Shown: positions 8,494-17,861 of the stretch, piece by piece
Layout: the number at the start of each line of letters is the position of its first letter
How positions within the stretch are numbered: the first letter of the stretch is position 1
DNA from: an uncultured Erysipelotrichaceae bacterium
GTDB taxonomy: Bacteria; Bacillota_I; Bacilli_A; RF39; UBA660
Length of the DNA stretch: 44,514 nt
NCBI GenBank assembly: GCA_948439995.1
Contig: CAOJNP010000008.1
Coordinates: 1-44,514 of the forward strand
Reading direction: 5' to 3'
Program-made: the position numbers and the translations under genes
Notes under the pieces: generated by a model
Database searches by the model: none
What the model was told of the DNA's origin: nothing
Seen by the model: the letters and a program-made list of their open reading frames with translations, nothing else

Positions 8494-8523
8494 ATTATAG
8501 ATATATTGGTGTTATATTGTCAA
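8494..8523 (-). promoter_or_regulatory. Promoter of the LysR gene, overlapped by an AT-rich dyad
   Basis: Minus strand TTGACA (8518-8523), 18-base spacer, TATAAT (8494-8499). An imperfect inverted repeat, CTATAAAAAT (8473-8482) with ATTTTTATTATAG (8488-8500), covers the -10 box and could be the LysR binding site. I see no clear promoter for the opposite gene. Confidence 0.7.
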
Positions 8524-8539
8524 TAGAAATGAGGTTTAT

Positions 8540-9196
8540 ATGGATTTAAAAATTTTAAATGAACAGAAAAAAATGTACGAATATTTAAAATGGTATTTAA
8601 ATGAACATCGTTATCAAAATGCCTTAATGTCATTTTATTATGCGATTGATAAGCATCATAATCAGAAAAGAAAAAATGGTTTTCCCTATATTGTACATCC
8701 TTTTTATGTTGCATGTTTTGGAATTTATCTTGGACTAGATTCGGAGAAACAAATTGCAGTTAATTTACTTCATGATGTTCCAGAAGATTGTAATGATGAT
8801 TTATCTAAATTAGATATCGATCCAGACATAAAAAAAAGTGCAAATATTTTAAATTTTAATCCACATAAGAATAAGTATCCTAATGATAAACATCAAGCAA
8901 CTATAGAATTTTATCAAAATATTCGAACAGACAAGGAAGCTATAATGTGTAAAATATTAGATCGTTATCACAATTTATCTACTTATGGACGCGATTTTAC
9001 TTTTGAAAAAGTGATTGCATATTCTATTGAAACCAATGAATTTATTTATCCATTAATCGATGATGCTTTATCATTTTATCCAATTTATGAATCAGCTATT
9101 TTTTATTTACAAAATGGAATGCAAACTTTTATTAGGGACGCTGATGCTCAAGCATTTAATAAAAAAAGAAAAGTGAGAAATCAAATTGTTGCTTAA
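8540..9196 (+). CDS. Small HD-domain hydrolase, SpoT/MESH1-like
   Basis: 218 residues, similar to the hydrolase half of RelA/SpoT proteins and to MESH1. The metal and substrate residues are all present: R44 in QKRKNG, H53 in PYIVHP, H78-D79 and E82-D83 in LLHDVPEDC, and D141/N145 in KILDRYHNL. No synthetase or TGS/ACT domain follows, so it is a hydrolase-only protein. Family knowledge allows (p)ppGpp hydrolysis or NADPH dephosphorylation; related phosphohydrolases act on other nucleotides. A GAGG site precedes the ATG. It is divergent from the LysR regulator. Confidence 0.8.
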   Translation: MDLKILNEQKKMYEYLKWYLNEHRYQNALMSFYYAIDKHHNQKRKNGFPYIVHPFYVACFGIYLGLDSEKQIAVNLLHDVPEDCNDDLSKLDIDPDIKKSANILNFNPHKNKYPNDKHQATIEFYQNIRTDKEAIMCKILDRYHNLSTYGRDFTFEKVIAYSIETNEFIYPLIDDALSFYPIYESAIFYLQNGMQTFIRDADAQAFNKKRKVRNQIVA

Positions 9197-9220
9197 AAAA
9201 ATCCTTAAAAGGATTTTTTT
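9196..9220. terminator. Bidirectional terminator
   Basis: Symmetrical hairpin AAATCC-TTAAAA-GGATTT (9199-9216) with A and T runs on either side, between the convergent HD gene and the BtaA-like gene. Confidence 0.8.
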
Positions 9221-9223
9221 CAA

Positions 9224-10102
9224 TTATTTTTCTCTTTTTCGATATAGAAAAGCTACATCATTTTCATATTCGTTTGAATTACCAATAACAACTTCTTTCA
9301 TTGATAATTCTGTTGCATAATATCTATTATAATCTATTTCATCTTTTAAATATCGATTATAAATATAAGCTGCCTGCATTATTCCTGTTGGATTCAACAG
9401 TGAAATATATTTTTTAACAATATCATAATATCTTTCATCAAGATACAAATTTAGACAAGATAAATATATTTTATCAAATTTTTGTCCTTTTAAAGTATCA
9501 AGAATATTATTAAAATTTTCGTGTAATAACTTTATTTTTACCTTTTTTAATTTCTTTTTTAATAAATAAAAGCTTTCTTTTTCTAAATAATGGTTTCTTC
9601 TCACCAATATTTCTTTTAATTTTTCGCCAAGATCTTCATAAAAGATATGTTTATTATAAAATAATAATATAAAATTAGGATGATTTTCATAAGTCGTTAT
9701 CATATGTTGCCAATACGTTTTTACCTCTTCTGGTAATTCTTCTTTGATTCGATCAAAATAGTATTTACTATAATAACTTAATTCTGCGCTATAAAAAATA
9801 AAGTTCATAAACTCTTCATATTCTAAAGATAAAATTGCTGCTATTATTAAATAAGCATGTAAAATATTTAATGGATTTATATCAAAAGTTACTACTTTAT
9901 TGCTTCCTTTTAAAATTGCTTCCAAACTTGGCCCAAAAGAACCTAATACTCCTAAATAAGAATTCCATGAACCTTGCATTTTATTATATAATTCAATGTG
10001 ATTTAAGGTAGGTACATTCATAATACTTTGGTATTTTGAAGACTCTTCAAAAATTAATTTTTCACTTTCTTGGATACAATCTGGAATTTTTAAATCTATC
10101 AT
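9224..10102 (-). CDS. DUF3419/BtaA-like SAM-binding protein
   Basis: 292 residues. The region 44-100 follows the DUF3419 pattern: WNSYLGVLGSFGPSLEAIL (degenerate SAM loop), then KVVTFDINP (Asp-x-Asn-Pro at 74-77), then a helix with LSLEYEEFMNF. A later LSCLNLYLDE resembles the post-motif strand of these Rossmann enzymes. BtaA of this family transfers a 3-amino-3-carboxypropyl group from SAM to diacylglycerol in betaine lipid synthesis; whether this divergent member does so cannot be told. No btaB partner is near. The ATG at 10102 follows GAGAAGGAA; an upstream extension would start inside the polC terminator and is rejected. It is a single-gene unit. Confidence 0.5.
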   Translation of the reverse strand: MIDLKIPDCIQESEKLIFEESSKYQSIMNVPTLNHIELYNKMQGSWNSYLGVLGSFGPSLEAILKGSNKVVTFDINPLNILHAYLIIAAILSLEYEEFMNFIFYSAELSYYSKYYFDRIKEELPEEVKTYWQHMITTYENHPNFILLFYNKHIFYEDLGEKLKEILVRRNHYLEKESFYLLKKKLKKVKIKLLHENFNNILDTLKGQKFDKIYLSCLNLYLDERYYDIVKKYISLLNPTGIMQAAYIYNRYLKDEIDYNRYYATELSMKEVVIGNSNEYENDVAFLYRKREK

Positions 10103-10124
10103 TTTTTTCCTTCTCTCGCCGATT

Positions 10125-10153
10125 AGAATACTAAAAAATGAAATTTTTGTCCA
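10125..10153 (-). promoter_or_regulatory. Promoter of the BtaA-like gene
   Basis: Minus strand TGGACA (10148-10153), 17-base spacer, TATTCT (10125-10130). It lies between the polC terminator and the start codon. Confidence 0.5.
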
Positions 10154-10180
10154 GAAAAAAATAACTAATAATATATTAGT
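10154..10180 (-). terminator. Rho-independent terminator of dnaE-polC
   Basis: Minus strand ACTAATA-TAT-TATTAGT hairpin (10164-10180) followed by TATTTTTTT, 26 bases after the polC stop. Confidence 0.7.
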
Positions 10181-10205
10181 CATTTTTATAAAAGATGAAA
10201 TTTTC

Positions 10206-13200
10206 TTAAAATAAGCTTAATTGACTGGTTTCTGGCATTCCTTCAAACAAACCTAAGGAACGTAATTTTTCGATTGTAGTTGTATTTACTTTTCCTCGTA
10301 TTTGAAAGTCTTCCACGCTATAGAATGCTTTTTCTTTTCTTTCTTCGACAATCTTATTGGCAACTGCTTCTCCAAGGCCATCTAATGTTTTAAATGGAGG
10401 TATTAGAGTATGATCATCCTGTTCATCAATTAAGAAGTTTTTAGAATCACTTTTATTAATATCAAGTGATCCAAAATGAAATCCTCTTGCGGTTGCTTCT
10501 AAAGAAAGTTTTAATGTTTCTAATACAGCTTGTTCTTTGTTGGTTGCATCATAACCTTTACTTTGAATTTCTATAATCTTAGCTCGAATAGCATCATATC
10601 CTTGCATCATTACTTCGATATCAAAATCTTCAAAACGAGTGGAAAAATAAGTTGCATAGTAAATAGCTGGTTTATGTACTTTATACCAAGCAATTCGATA
10701 TGCACTCATAACATAAGCTGCAGCATGTGCTTTGGGAAACATGTATTTGATTTTAAAACAAGATTTTATAAACCAATCCGGAATTTTATTTTTTTCCATA
10801 ATCTCAACAAATCCAGCCCATGTTTCTGCATCTTTGCTTGCCTTTCCTTTTCTTACAAATTCCATAATTTTAAATGCTTTGAATGGTTCTAATCCACCAT
10901 ACATGAGTTCAACCATGATGTCATCACGACATCCGATTACTTTACTAAAAGGAACAATATCTTTTTGTATTAATTCTTGGGCATTTCCAAGCCAAACATC
11001 GGTTCCATGAGCCAGTCCAGATATTTTTACTAATTCAGCAAATGTTTTGGGTTTTGTATCTTTTACTAATTGGATGGTAAACGGTGTACCAAATTCTGGA
11101 ACACCTAGAGTTCCTGTTTCACACATAATCTGTTCTTTGGTAACACCAAGGGCTTTGGTCGATGTAAAAATAGACATGGTTTCTTTGTCATCCAAAGGAA
11201 CATTTCTTACATCTTCTCCAGTAATATCTTGAATCATACGAAGCTGGGTTGGATCTGTATGACCTAAAATATCTAATTTTAATACACATTCATCAATAGC
11301 ATGATAATCGAAATGAGTCGTTCTCCATGCACTGTTTGGATCTTCTGCTGGAAACTGAAATGGTGTGAAATCAAATACTTCCATGTATCCTGGAATAACG
11401 ACAATTCCACCTGGATGTTGTCCAGTTGTTCTTTTGACACCTGTGCAACCTTTGGAAAGTCTTTCAATTTCAACTGATCTCATAATAATATTTTTATCTT
11501 CACAATAACCTCTTACATAACCATAAGCAGTTTTTTCTGCAACAGTAGCAATGGTCCCTGCACGATATACATTATCTTCTCCAAATAAAACTTTGGTGTA
11601 TTCGTGAGCAGAAGCTTGATTTAAATCAGAAAAGTTTAAATCGATATCTGGTACTTTGTCCGCGTTAAATCCAAGGAATGTTTGAAAAGGAATATCATGT
11701 CCTTCTTTGACCATTTTTGTTTTACAATTGGGACATTTTCGATCAGGTAAATCATAACCACATTTGTATTCATTTCCTAAAGATTCTCCATTTTCATTTT
11801 CAAATTCACTTCTTTTACATTTTGGACAGCGATAATGTGGGGATAAAGAATTGACTTCGGTAATTCCCATCAAGTTTGCTACAAAAGAAGAACCAACAGA
11901 GCCTCGACTTCCAACTAAAAATCCTTCATCATTGGAATGTTTTACTAACTTTTGGGCGATTAAATAAATTACATCAAAGTTAGCTCCAATAATGGCTGTC
12001 ATTTTCTTTTTGGCTTCTTCCATTAAATCTTCTTCCTTTGTTTCTTTATCTTCTTTTCTTAAACTATTGTATATTTCTTTTTGGACTAATTCGGGTCCTT
12101 TTACAATTACTTCATGTAATCTTTTATAAATTTCTTCTTCTTTTTCTCCCATATTTTTTTTCACTGCATCGATTAATGGTGCTCCATATAGTTCTAGAGC
12201 AATTCTCTCTTCAATATGATAAGGTAATGGATTTCCATACCATTCTTCGGCTTTTTGATATACCATATTGGTAACAGTCATTTGAGAATTTTCAATAATT
12301 GGTGCAAAAGGTATACCATGAGTTTCAATAATCACTTCAATTTCTTCAATCTGTTCTGCTATTTTATTAGGATTTTGGATGACAATTTCTTTTCTTGTCT
12401 CTTCACTCAAAAAGGAGAATTCTTCTAACATTTCTTTGGTTGTTAAAAAATGCATGTCAGGAGCTACTAATCCTTTTCGATTTAGCGGATGTAGTCTTCC
12501 ATTGAATTTTTGATTAATCATAATTTCACGATAAATCTTATCTTCTTTTGTTAAGTGGTGAGCATCTGAAGTAGCACATACTGGCTTTCCAGCATCTTTG
12601 GCAATACGAATGATTTTTTCTAAATGTTTTTGAAATTCATAAGTCGTTGCAAATGTTCTATTTTCACCTATTAATTGTGTACAAGAACTTATTGGTTGAA
12701 TTTCAATATAATCATAAAAATTCATCATATTAACCATTTCTTCATCGTCTTTGGTTAAGGCTGCTTCAAAAATTTCTCCATTGACACAACCGCTTCCAAT
12801 GAATAACCCATTTCTTAATTTTTCAATTTCTTTTCTTGGAATTTTTGGTTGTTCATTTTTATATAAATATTTCGTATTTGCAATCGAAATAATTTTAAAT
12901 AAATTTTTTAATCCTTCTCTATTTTTAGCTAATACTGTAGCATGAAACGGAAAGGAAAAACGTACCAAGGATTCTACGTCTATGGAATCATATAAAGATT
13001 TTGTTGTTTCGATATTTCGATCAAATAATATCTTACACATTTTATAAAATGCGTAAGACGTTCCTTCAGCATCATAATCTGCACGATGATGTTTTTCTTC
13101 GTCCCATTCAATATTATATTTTTTGGTAAGTGTTTGTAGTTTATGATTCGTCCATTCAGGATGAAGCATTCTTGCCAAGCTCATCGTATCAATAACGGTA

Positions 13201-14723
13201 TTGGTAAATTCTCCTAAATTATATTTACTCATCGCAGATGACATAAAAGAAATATCAAATTTCGCATTATGGGCTACCATTGGCAAGTCTCCAGCCCAAG
13301 CTAAGAATCGTTTGGTAACATTTTCTTCATTATCTTTTCCTTGCACCATTTCATCTGTAATGAAGGTAAGTTCTGTAATTTTGGATGGAATGGGTCTATG
13401 TGGATCGATCAATTCATCAAAACGATCAATAATTTCTCCATTTTTAATTTTTACAGCACCTATTTCAATCATTTGGTCATGGCCTGCATAAAACCCTGTT
13501 GTTTCAGTATCGAAAACAACAAATGTTTCTTCTAAAAGGTTATAATCTTTTAAATTAAAAATAACATTGACATCATCGTTTACAATATTTAATTCAGCTC
13601 CATACAATACTTTAAAATGATCTTGTTTTTCTTTTCCTTTGTTATAATCTCTTACAGTATGATACATTTCTGGAAACGATTGCACACAATTATGATCCGT
13701 TACCGCAACCGCCTTATGACCTAATTTTATTGCATACTTTACTAAATCTTTCCCTTCAATTACTCCATCCATCGCACTCATTTTGGTATGGGCATGCAAT
13801 TCAATTCGTTTTTCTTCTTCTTCATCAGTTACAACTTCATCTTTGGAAGCAATTTCTTCCATGTTTCGTATGGCTAAAACAAAGTCTTTCGCAAAGTTAT
13901 CAAATTCAATATTTCCTTGTACTCGATACCATTTTCCAACTTTAATTGTTTTATCGATGGCTTTAAATTCATCTTTTTGTTTTTTAAAAATTTTGGCTAA
14001 GATACTATTGGTTTTGTCACTTATTTTTAAAGTTAAAATATTAATTGTTTCTCTTTCCATTGCTTCTTTGTCAAAAACAAATACTTCAAAGATAGCATTT
14101 TTTATCTCACCCATTACATTGTTAATTATATTTGGTTCTCCTTCAATTTTTTTTCCTATGATGGGTTCTCCTTCTTTTTTTGGCTTGATTGTTTCTTTGG
14201 AAGCTTCATTTATTTTACTATCTTCAATTTCCTTTTTTACTTCTAATGTTAAATCTGGATTTAAAAATGTCGCTACTGTGTAATCTTTAAATCCTAGAGA
14301 TGCTAATTGTATTTCTATTTTTTTACTTGCTTTTTTCATTTCGTTTTCTTCGTAGTTACTTGTTACTTCAAAAGTAATGATATCTTCATCAATTAATACA
14401 CTGGTTTCTTTCATTCCTGATAATGCGGGATGTTCTAGTAATAAATTTTGTTTGATTGCTATCACATATTCTTGTAAATGTTCCATCGTATAGTGATCAT
14501 AAGAAAGAATGATAGAACAAGAAGATGTCTGATTAATTCCTTTTTTTGCACAAGCAAAAAGTTTTTGTATTTCTAAAAAAGATACAGGTGTTTCCAAATG
14601 CAAATAGATTTGAAATGTTTCTTTTTTCTTATTTAAAATTACTTTTTCAATGATAGCATTTTTCATTATTTCATTTTCTGATTCAAATTTTATACTTTTA
14701 TAAAAACGTTCTACTTCACTCAT
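10206..14723 (-). CDS. polC: DNA polymerase III alpha subunit, PolC type
   Basis: Main replicative polymerase of low-GC Gram-positives, 1505 residues. Order: N-terminal domain (1-225), OB fold (about 230-300), PHP part (HAH at 310-312, TDHN at 342-345), an inserted proofreading exonuclease (FDTETTG at 404-410, HNAKFD near 489, HHRADYD near 551), and the rest of PHP. The polymerase core follows: GSRGSVGSSF near 938-947, a zinc ribbon with C-P-K-C near 966 and C-P-N-C near 997, and the catalytic PDIDLNF near 1025. The C-terminus contains helix-hairpin-helix repeats (LDGLGEAVANKIV) and ends LSLF, a possible beta-clamp-binding tail. It begins 13 bases after dnaE. Confidence 0.97.
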   Translation of the reverse strand: MSEVERFYKSIKFESENEIMKNAIIEKVILNKKKETFQIYLHLETPVSFLEIQKLFACAKKGINQTSSCSIILSYDHYTMEHLQEYVIAIKQNLLLEHPALSGMKETSVLIDEDIITFEVTSNYEENEMKKASKKIEIQLASLGFKDYTVATFLNPDLTLEVKKEIEDSKINEASKETIKPKKEGEPIIGKKIEGEPNIINNVMGEIKNAIFEVFVFDKEAMERETINILTLKISDKTNSILAKIFKKQKDEFKAIDKTIKVGKWYRVQGNIEFDNFAKDFVLAIRNMEEIASKDEVVTDEEEEKRIELHAHTKMSAMDGVIEGKDLVKYAIKLGHKAVAVTDHNCVQSFPEMYHTVRDYNKGKEKQDHFKVLYGAELNIVNDDVNVIFNLKDYNLLEETFVVFDTETTGFYAGHDQMIEIGAVKIKNGEIIDRFDELIDPHRPIPSKITELTFITDEMVQGKDNEENVTKRFLAWAGDLPMVAHNAKFDISFMSSAMSKYNLGEFTNTVIDTMSLARMLHPEWTNHKLQTLTKKYNIEWDEEKHHRADYDAEGTSYAFYKMCKILFDRNIETTKSLYDSIDVESLVRFSFPFHATVLAKNREGLKNLFKIISIANTKYLYKNEQPKIPRKEIEKLRNGLFIGSGCVNGEIFEAALTKDDEEMVNMMNFYDYIEIQPISSCTQLIGENRTFATTYEFQKHLEKIIRIAKDAGKPVCATSDAHHLTKEDKIYREIMINQKFNGRLHPLNRKGLVAPDMHFLTTKEMLEEFSFLSEETRKEIVIQNPNKIAEQIEEIEVIIETHGIPFAPIIENSQMTVTNMVYQKAEEWYGNPLPYHIEERIALELYGAPLIDAVKKNMGEKEEEIYKRLHEVIVKGPELVQKEIYNSLRKEDKETKEEDLMEEAKKKMTAIIGANFDVIYLIAQKLVKHSNDEGFLVGSRGSVGSSFVANLMGITEVNSLSPHYRCPKCKRSEFENENGESLGNEYKCGYDLPDRKCPNCKTKMVKEGHDIPFQTFLGFNADKVPDIDLNFSDLNQASAHEYTKVLFGEDNVYRAGTIATVAEKTAYGYVRGYCEDKNIIMRSVEIERLSKGCTGVKRTTGQHPGGIVVIPGYMEVFDFTPFQFPAEDPNSAWRTTHFDYHAIDECVLKLDILGHTDPTQLRMIQDITGEDVRNVPLDDKETMSIFTSTKALGVTKEQIMCETGTLGVPEFGTPFTIQLVKDTKPKTFAELVKISGLAHGTDVWLGNAQELIQKDIVPFSKVIGCRDDIMVELMYGGLEPFKAFKIMEFVRKGKASKDAETWAGFVEIMEKNKIPDWFIKSCFKIKYMFPKAHAAAYVMSAYRIAWYKVHKPAIYYATYFSTRFEDFDIEVMMQGYDAIRAKIIEIQSKGYDATNKEQAVLETLKLSLEATARGFHFGSLDINKSDSKNFLIDEQDDHTLIPPFKTLDGLGEAVANKIVEERKEKAFYSVEDFQIRGKVNTTTIEKLRSLGLFEGMPETSQLSLF

Positions 14724-14736
14724 GTTACTACTTCCT

Positions 14737-17661
14737 TTACTGTTTTATTAAGTTGGTAATGTTAATCTGATATTTATCAAATCGCTTGGTTACTCGTCCT
14801 TCTATTAAAACTATATCATTTTTTGATACTGATGTTAAGAAAGGATACGCTTTATTAAAAATAACAAAATCAGCACTTGCAGTTTCATCACTGCATTTTA
14901 AAAATGCCATTGGTTCTTTTCGTTTGGTTTCAATTTTTCGTATACTTTCTACTACTACGATGCATTTGACATATTGATCGAATTTTTCAATTAAATGATT
15001 CAATTTTAAAATGCTTTTATCTTGATATTTACTGGATGGATGATTGCTAATATAAAATCCAAACGTATCATATTCTCTTTTTCGTTCATCTATTTCTTGA
15101 TCTTCTACTCTTTTTAGACTTGGCTTCATGACTAAATCTGAATTTGCTAAAAGAGTAGAATCAAAATCACTTACTAGTGTAGCATAATTAATAGCAGAAT
15201 CGATGTTTTCTTTTAAGGTATCATAAGATTTATCAAAACATAAAAAAGCTCCGGCATCAATTAAACATTCAATGGTTTTTTTATTAACACTTTTTCCATA
15301 AGTTCTTGCGACAAAATCAAAGTAATCTAAGTAAATACCATTTTTTTCTCGCTCTTCTATTATTTTGTCAGTGGATTCAGATCCTAAATTCTTAATGATG
15401 GTAAGTGGCAAAATAAAAGAGTGATTTTGAATTTGATATTCTTTGGTACTTTTATTAATATCTGGAGCAATCAATTTATAATTTGCTTTTTTTGCTTCCA
15501 TTAAATATTCGTTGGTTTTTTCTGTATCATTAATACTCATATTCAGTAAATTTGCTATGTAATAAATAGAATAATTCACTCTTAAGTAAGCCATTTGGTA
15601 TCCAATTAATGCATAGGAAACCGAATGTGCTTTATTAAACCCATAATTGGAAAATTTTAATATTAAATCATATATTTTTTCAGCTAATTCTACTTCATAT
15701 CCTTTTTTTCTAGAACCTTTCATAAATTCACTTTTATAACTTTCAATGACTTCTTTGTTTTTTTTGCTCATCGCTCTTCTTATGGTATCACTTTCTTGAA
15801 ATGAAAAACCTCCAATGAATGATAATATTTGCATGATTTGCTCCTGATAGACAATAATTCCATAGGTTTCTTTTAAAATAGGTTCTAAATCAGGATGAAG
15901 ATAATCTATTTTTTCTTTTCCTTCTTTTCTTCTTATAAAAGAATCAATATTATCCATTGGCCCAGGTCTAAATAGTGCTAATGCAGCTACTAAATCATCA
16001 AAACTATTGGCTTTTAATTTTTCTAAGAAATGAACCATTCCAACACTTTCAAATTGAAATATTCCAACTGTATTTGCTTGTTCAAATAATTTTAATACGT
16101 TTTTATCATTTAGATCAATTTCATTTAAATATATTCTTTGTTTGGTATTTTTTTCAATTAAGTCTAATACATTTTGAATAATAGTTAAATTTCGAAGAGC
16201 TAAAAAATCCATTTTTAAAAGACCTAGTTCTTCTAAGTAAGACATAGTCACACCTGTTAACATTTCTCCACCACTATAACAAGTGGGAATAACTGAGTCT
16301 AGTGGGACACTTGAGATGACAACTCCTGCAGCATGGGTGGAAATATGTCTTTTAAGTCCTTCTAACTTTTCACTAATTTCATACCATTTTTTGATTTCTT
16401 CGTGACCATCAATATAAAATGTAATAGCTGGATTTTTTTTATTTTCTGCTAGACTTTTTTTCGCATCGATTAAACTTACAAATTTATTCATTAAGCTCGC
16501 TTCGATTTCTAAACATTTGGCTATATCTCTTAAAACCAATTTACTACCAAGAGTTCCAAAAGTCATAATTCCTGCTACATTTTCTTTTCCGTATTTTTCT
16601 TTTACATAATTAATGACTTGATATCGTTTGGTATATTCAAAGTCTATGTCTATATCGGGCATACTAATTCGATCAGGATTTAAGAATCGTTCAAATAACA
16701 AATGATATTTTATAGGATCTACATCTGTAATTCCGAGTGAATAGCTTACCAAAGAACCAGCGGCACTTCCTCTTCCTGGTCCTACTAAAATGCCATTTTT
16801 TTTTGCAAAAAAAACATAATCATAAACAATTAAAAAATAATCTGCAAAATTCATTTGTTGTATGACTTCTAATTCATGTTTTAAACGATTTATATATTCT
16901 TCTTGATAAATTCCTTTTAATCTTTTTTGAAGACCTTTTTTTGCTAAAGCTACTAAATATTCATAAGAATTTTGTTTGGAATCATAAATTGGTATATATC
17001 GTTTGTTTTTTTCCAATGTAATTTCAATTTCTTTAGAAAAAGTAAGCGTACTTTCTATATCATCTAATTCTAAATCATCATAAGTAAAATAGTTTTTTTC
17101 ATAATTACCACTTTGAATTGTACTTTTAGATGAGCCTTGTTCAATCATTTTTAAATAATCTAAATATCTACTATCTTCTTCTGTAAAAGCTAAAATGTTT
17201 TTTACATAAACTATTTTTTCTGTTATTAATAAAGATTCATTTTTTTCGTAATAACTTTGATATCCAATCCACACTTCACAAATATCTTTTAATTGGTCAT
17301 ATATTTCTTTATTTTGAAACGGTATTATTATTTTGATATCGTGATGATATAAATCTAAATCAGAAGAAGTTAATTCTCGTGTTTCTATAATAGTATGAAT
17401 TTTTAATAAATTTCGATACCCATTATTATTTTTTGCATAGCAATATATTTTTTTATCTAAAAAGGAAAGTTCTAAGCCGATGATGGGTTTGATATTCTTT
17501 TTTTTGCAAGCATTATAAAATTCCATAACCCCATATAAATTTTCATCACATATGGCTGCAGCAGTAATCTTTTTTTCTTGTAAATAATCGATTAATTCTT
17601 CTATTTTTATCATACTTTTTAATAAAGAATGATCCGTTGTTATTTTTAAAGGAATGTACAA
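14737..17661 (-). CDS. dnaE: DNA polymerase III subunit alpha, DnaE (low-GC Gram-positive type)
   Basis: Second replicative polymerase, thought to extend primers before hand-off to PolC; about 974 residues. The nucleotide-binding GPGRGSAAGSLVSYSLG (298-314) and catalytic MPDIDIDF (D339, D341, D343) are intact. A C-terminal OB fold starts near KCIVVVES. The N-terminal PHP domain has lost its metal ligands: the HxH region reads LKITTDHSLL and the TDH region reads CDENLYG, as in Bacillus and Staphylococcus DnaE. A GTG at 17670 is possible, but TTG at 17661 follows GGTGG by five bases and starts MYIPLKI, aligning with the family N-terminus. There is no proofreading domain. The promoter is 25 bases upstream. 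Confidence 0.95.
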   Translation of the reverse strand: MYIPLKITTDHSLLKSMIKIEELIDYLQEKKITAAAICDENLYGVMEFYNACKKKNIKPIIGLELSFLDKKIYCYAKNNNGYRNLLKIHTIIETRELTSSDLDLYHHDIKIIIPFQNKEIYDQLKDICEVWIGYQSYYEKNESLLITEKIVYVKNILAFTEEDSRYLDYLKMIEQGSSKSTIQSGNYEKNYFTYDDLELDDIESTLTFSKEIEITLEKNKRYIPIYDSKQNSYEYLVALAKKGLQKRLKGIYQEEYINRLKHELEVIQQMNFADYFLIVYDYVFFAKKNGILVGPGRGSAAGSLVSYSLGITDVDPIKYHLLFERFLNPDRISMPDIDIDFEYTKRYQVINYVKEKYGKENVAGIMTFGTLGSKLVLRDIAKCLEIEASLMNKFVSLIDAKKSLAENKKNPAITFYIDGHEEIKKWYEISEKLEGLKRHISTHAAGVVISSVPLDSVIPTCYSGGEMLTGVTMSYLEELGLLKMDFLALRNLTIIQNVLDLIEKNTKQRIYLNEIDLNDKNVLKLFEQANTVGIFQFESVGMVHFLEKLKANSFDDLVAALALFRPGPMDNIDSFIRRKEGKEKIDYLHPDLEPILKETYGIIVYQEQIMQILSFIGGFSFQESDTIRRAMSKKNKEVIESYKSEFMKGSRKKGYEVELAEKIYDLILKFSNYGFNKAHSVSYALIGYQMAYLRVNYSIYYIANLLNMSINDTEKTNEYLMEAKKANYKLIAPDINKSTKEYQIQNHSFILPLTIIKNLGSESTDKIIEEREKNGIYLDYFDFVARTYGKSVNKKTIECLIDAGAFLCFDKSYDTLKENIDSAINYATLVSDFDSTLLANSDLVMKPSLKRVEDQEIDERKREYDTFGFYISNHPSSKYQDKSILKLNHLIEKFDQYVKCIVVVESIRKIETKRKEPMAFLKCSDETASADFVIFNKAYPFLTSVSKNDIVLIEGRVTKRFDKYQINITNLIKQ

Positions 17662-17685
17662 GATTACCACCCCACTCTTGAATAA

Positions 17686-17694
17686 ATTATATCA
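17686..17694 (-). promoter_or_regulatory. Extended -10 promoter of dnaE-polC
   Basis: Minus strand TGA-TATAAT (TATAAT at 17686-17691) without a clear -35 box. The predicted transcript starts about 18 bases before the TTG start. Confidence 0.6.
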
Positions 17695-17748
17695 TTAAGT
17701 ATAGTAGAAGAAAAGAATTTTCCGATTTCATTTTTTTAAATTATTTTC

Positions 17749-17777
17749 TTGACAACGGTTTTCATTTTTTATAAAAT
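17749..17777 (+). promoter_or_regulatory. Promoter of the helD-like gene
   Basis: TTGACA (17749-17754), 17-base spacer, TAAAAT (17772-17777). It gives a leader of roughly 90 bases containing the hairpin at 17814-17861. Confidence 0.75.
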
Positions 17778-17813
17778 TTAAATGACTTTTTTATTTATTT
17801 TGACAATTTAATC

Positions 17814-17861
17814 CTACACGATGAAATCTCGAAAAACACTCGAGCTTTTTTTCGTGTGTAG
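17814..17861 (+). promoter_or_regulatory. Nested hairpin in the helD leader, terminator-like core
   Basis: An inner stem CTCGA (17828-17832) pairs with TCGAG (17840-17844) around AAAACAC and is followed by C and seven T (17846-17852), like a weak intrinsic terminator. An outer pair, CTACAC (17814-17819) with GTGTAG (17856-17861), encloses it. The Shine-Dalgarno of helD follows seven bases later. Attenuation is an inference; the element could also just be a leader structure. Confidence 0.5.

Noticed and set aside
10103-10183. N-terminal extension of the BtaA-like protein (MTNILLVIFFW...)
   Set aside because: It would start inside the polC terminator and upstream of the promoter; ATG 10102 has a proper ribosome site.
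13783-14283. Long plus-strand reading frame opposite polC
   Set aside because: It is antisense to a certain coding region, has no ribosome site, and its composition is the mirror of polC codons. The same applies to frames opposite polA, prkC, pyrG and the NAGPA gene.
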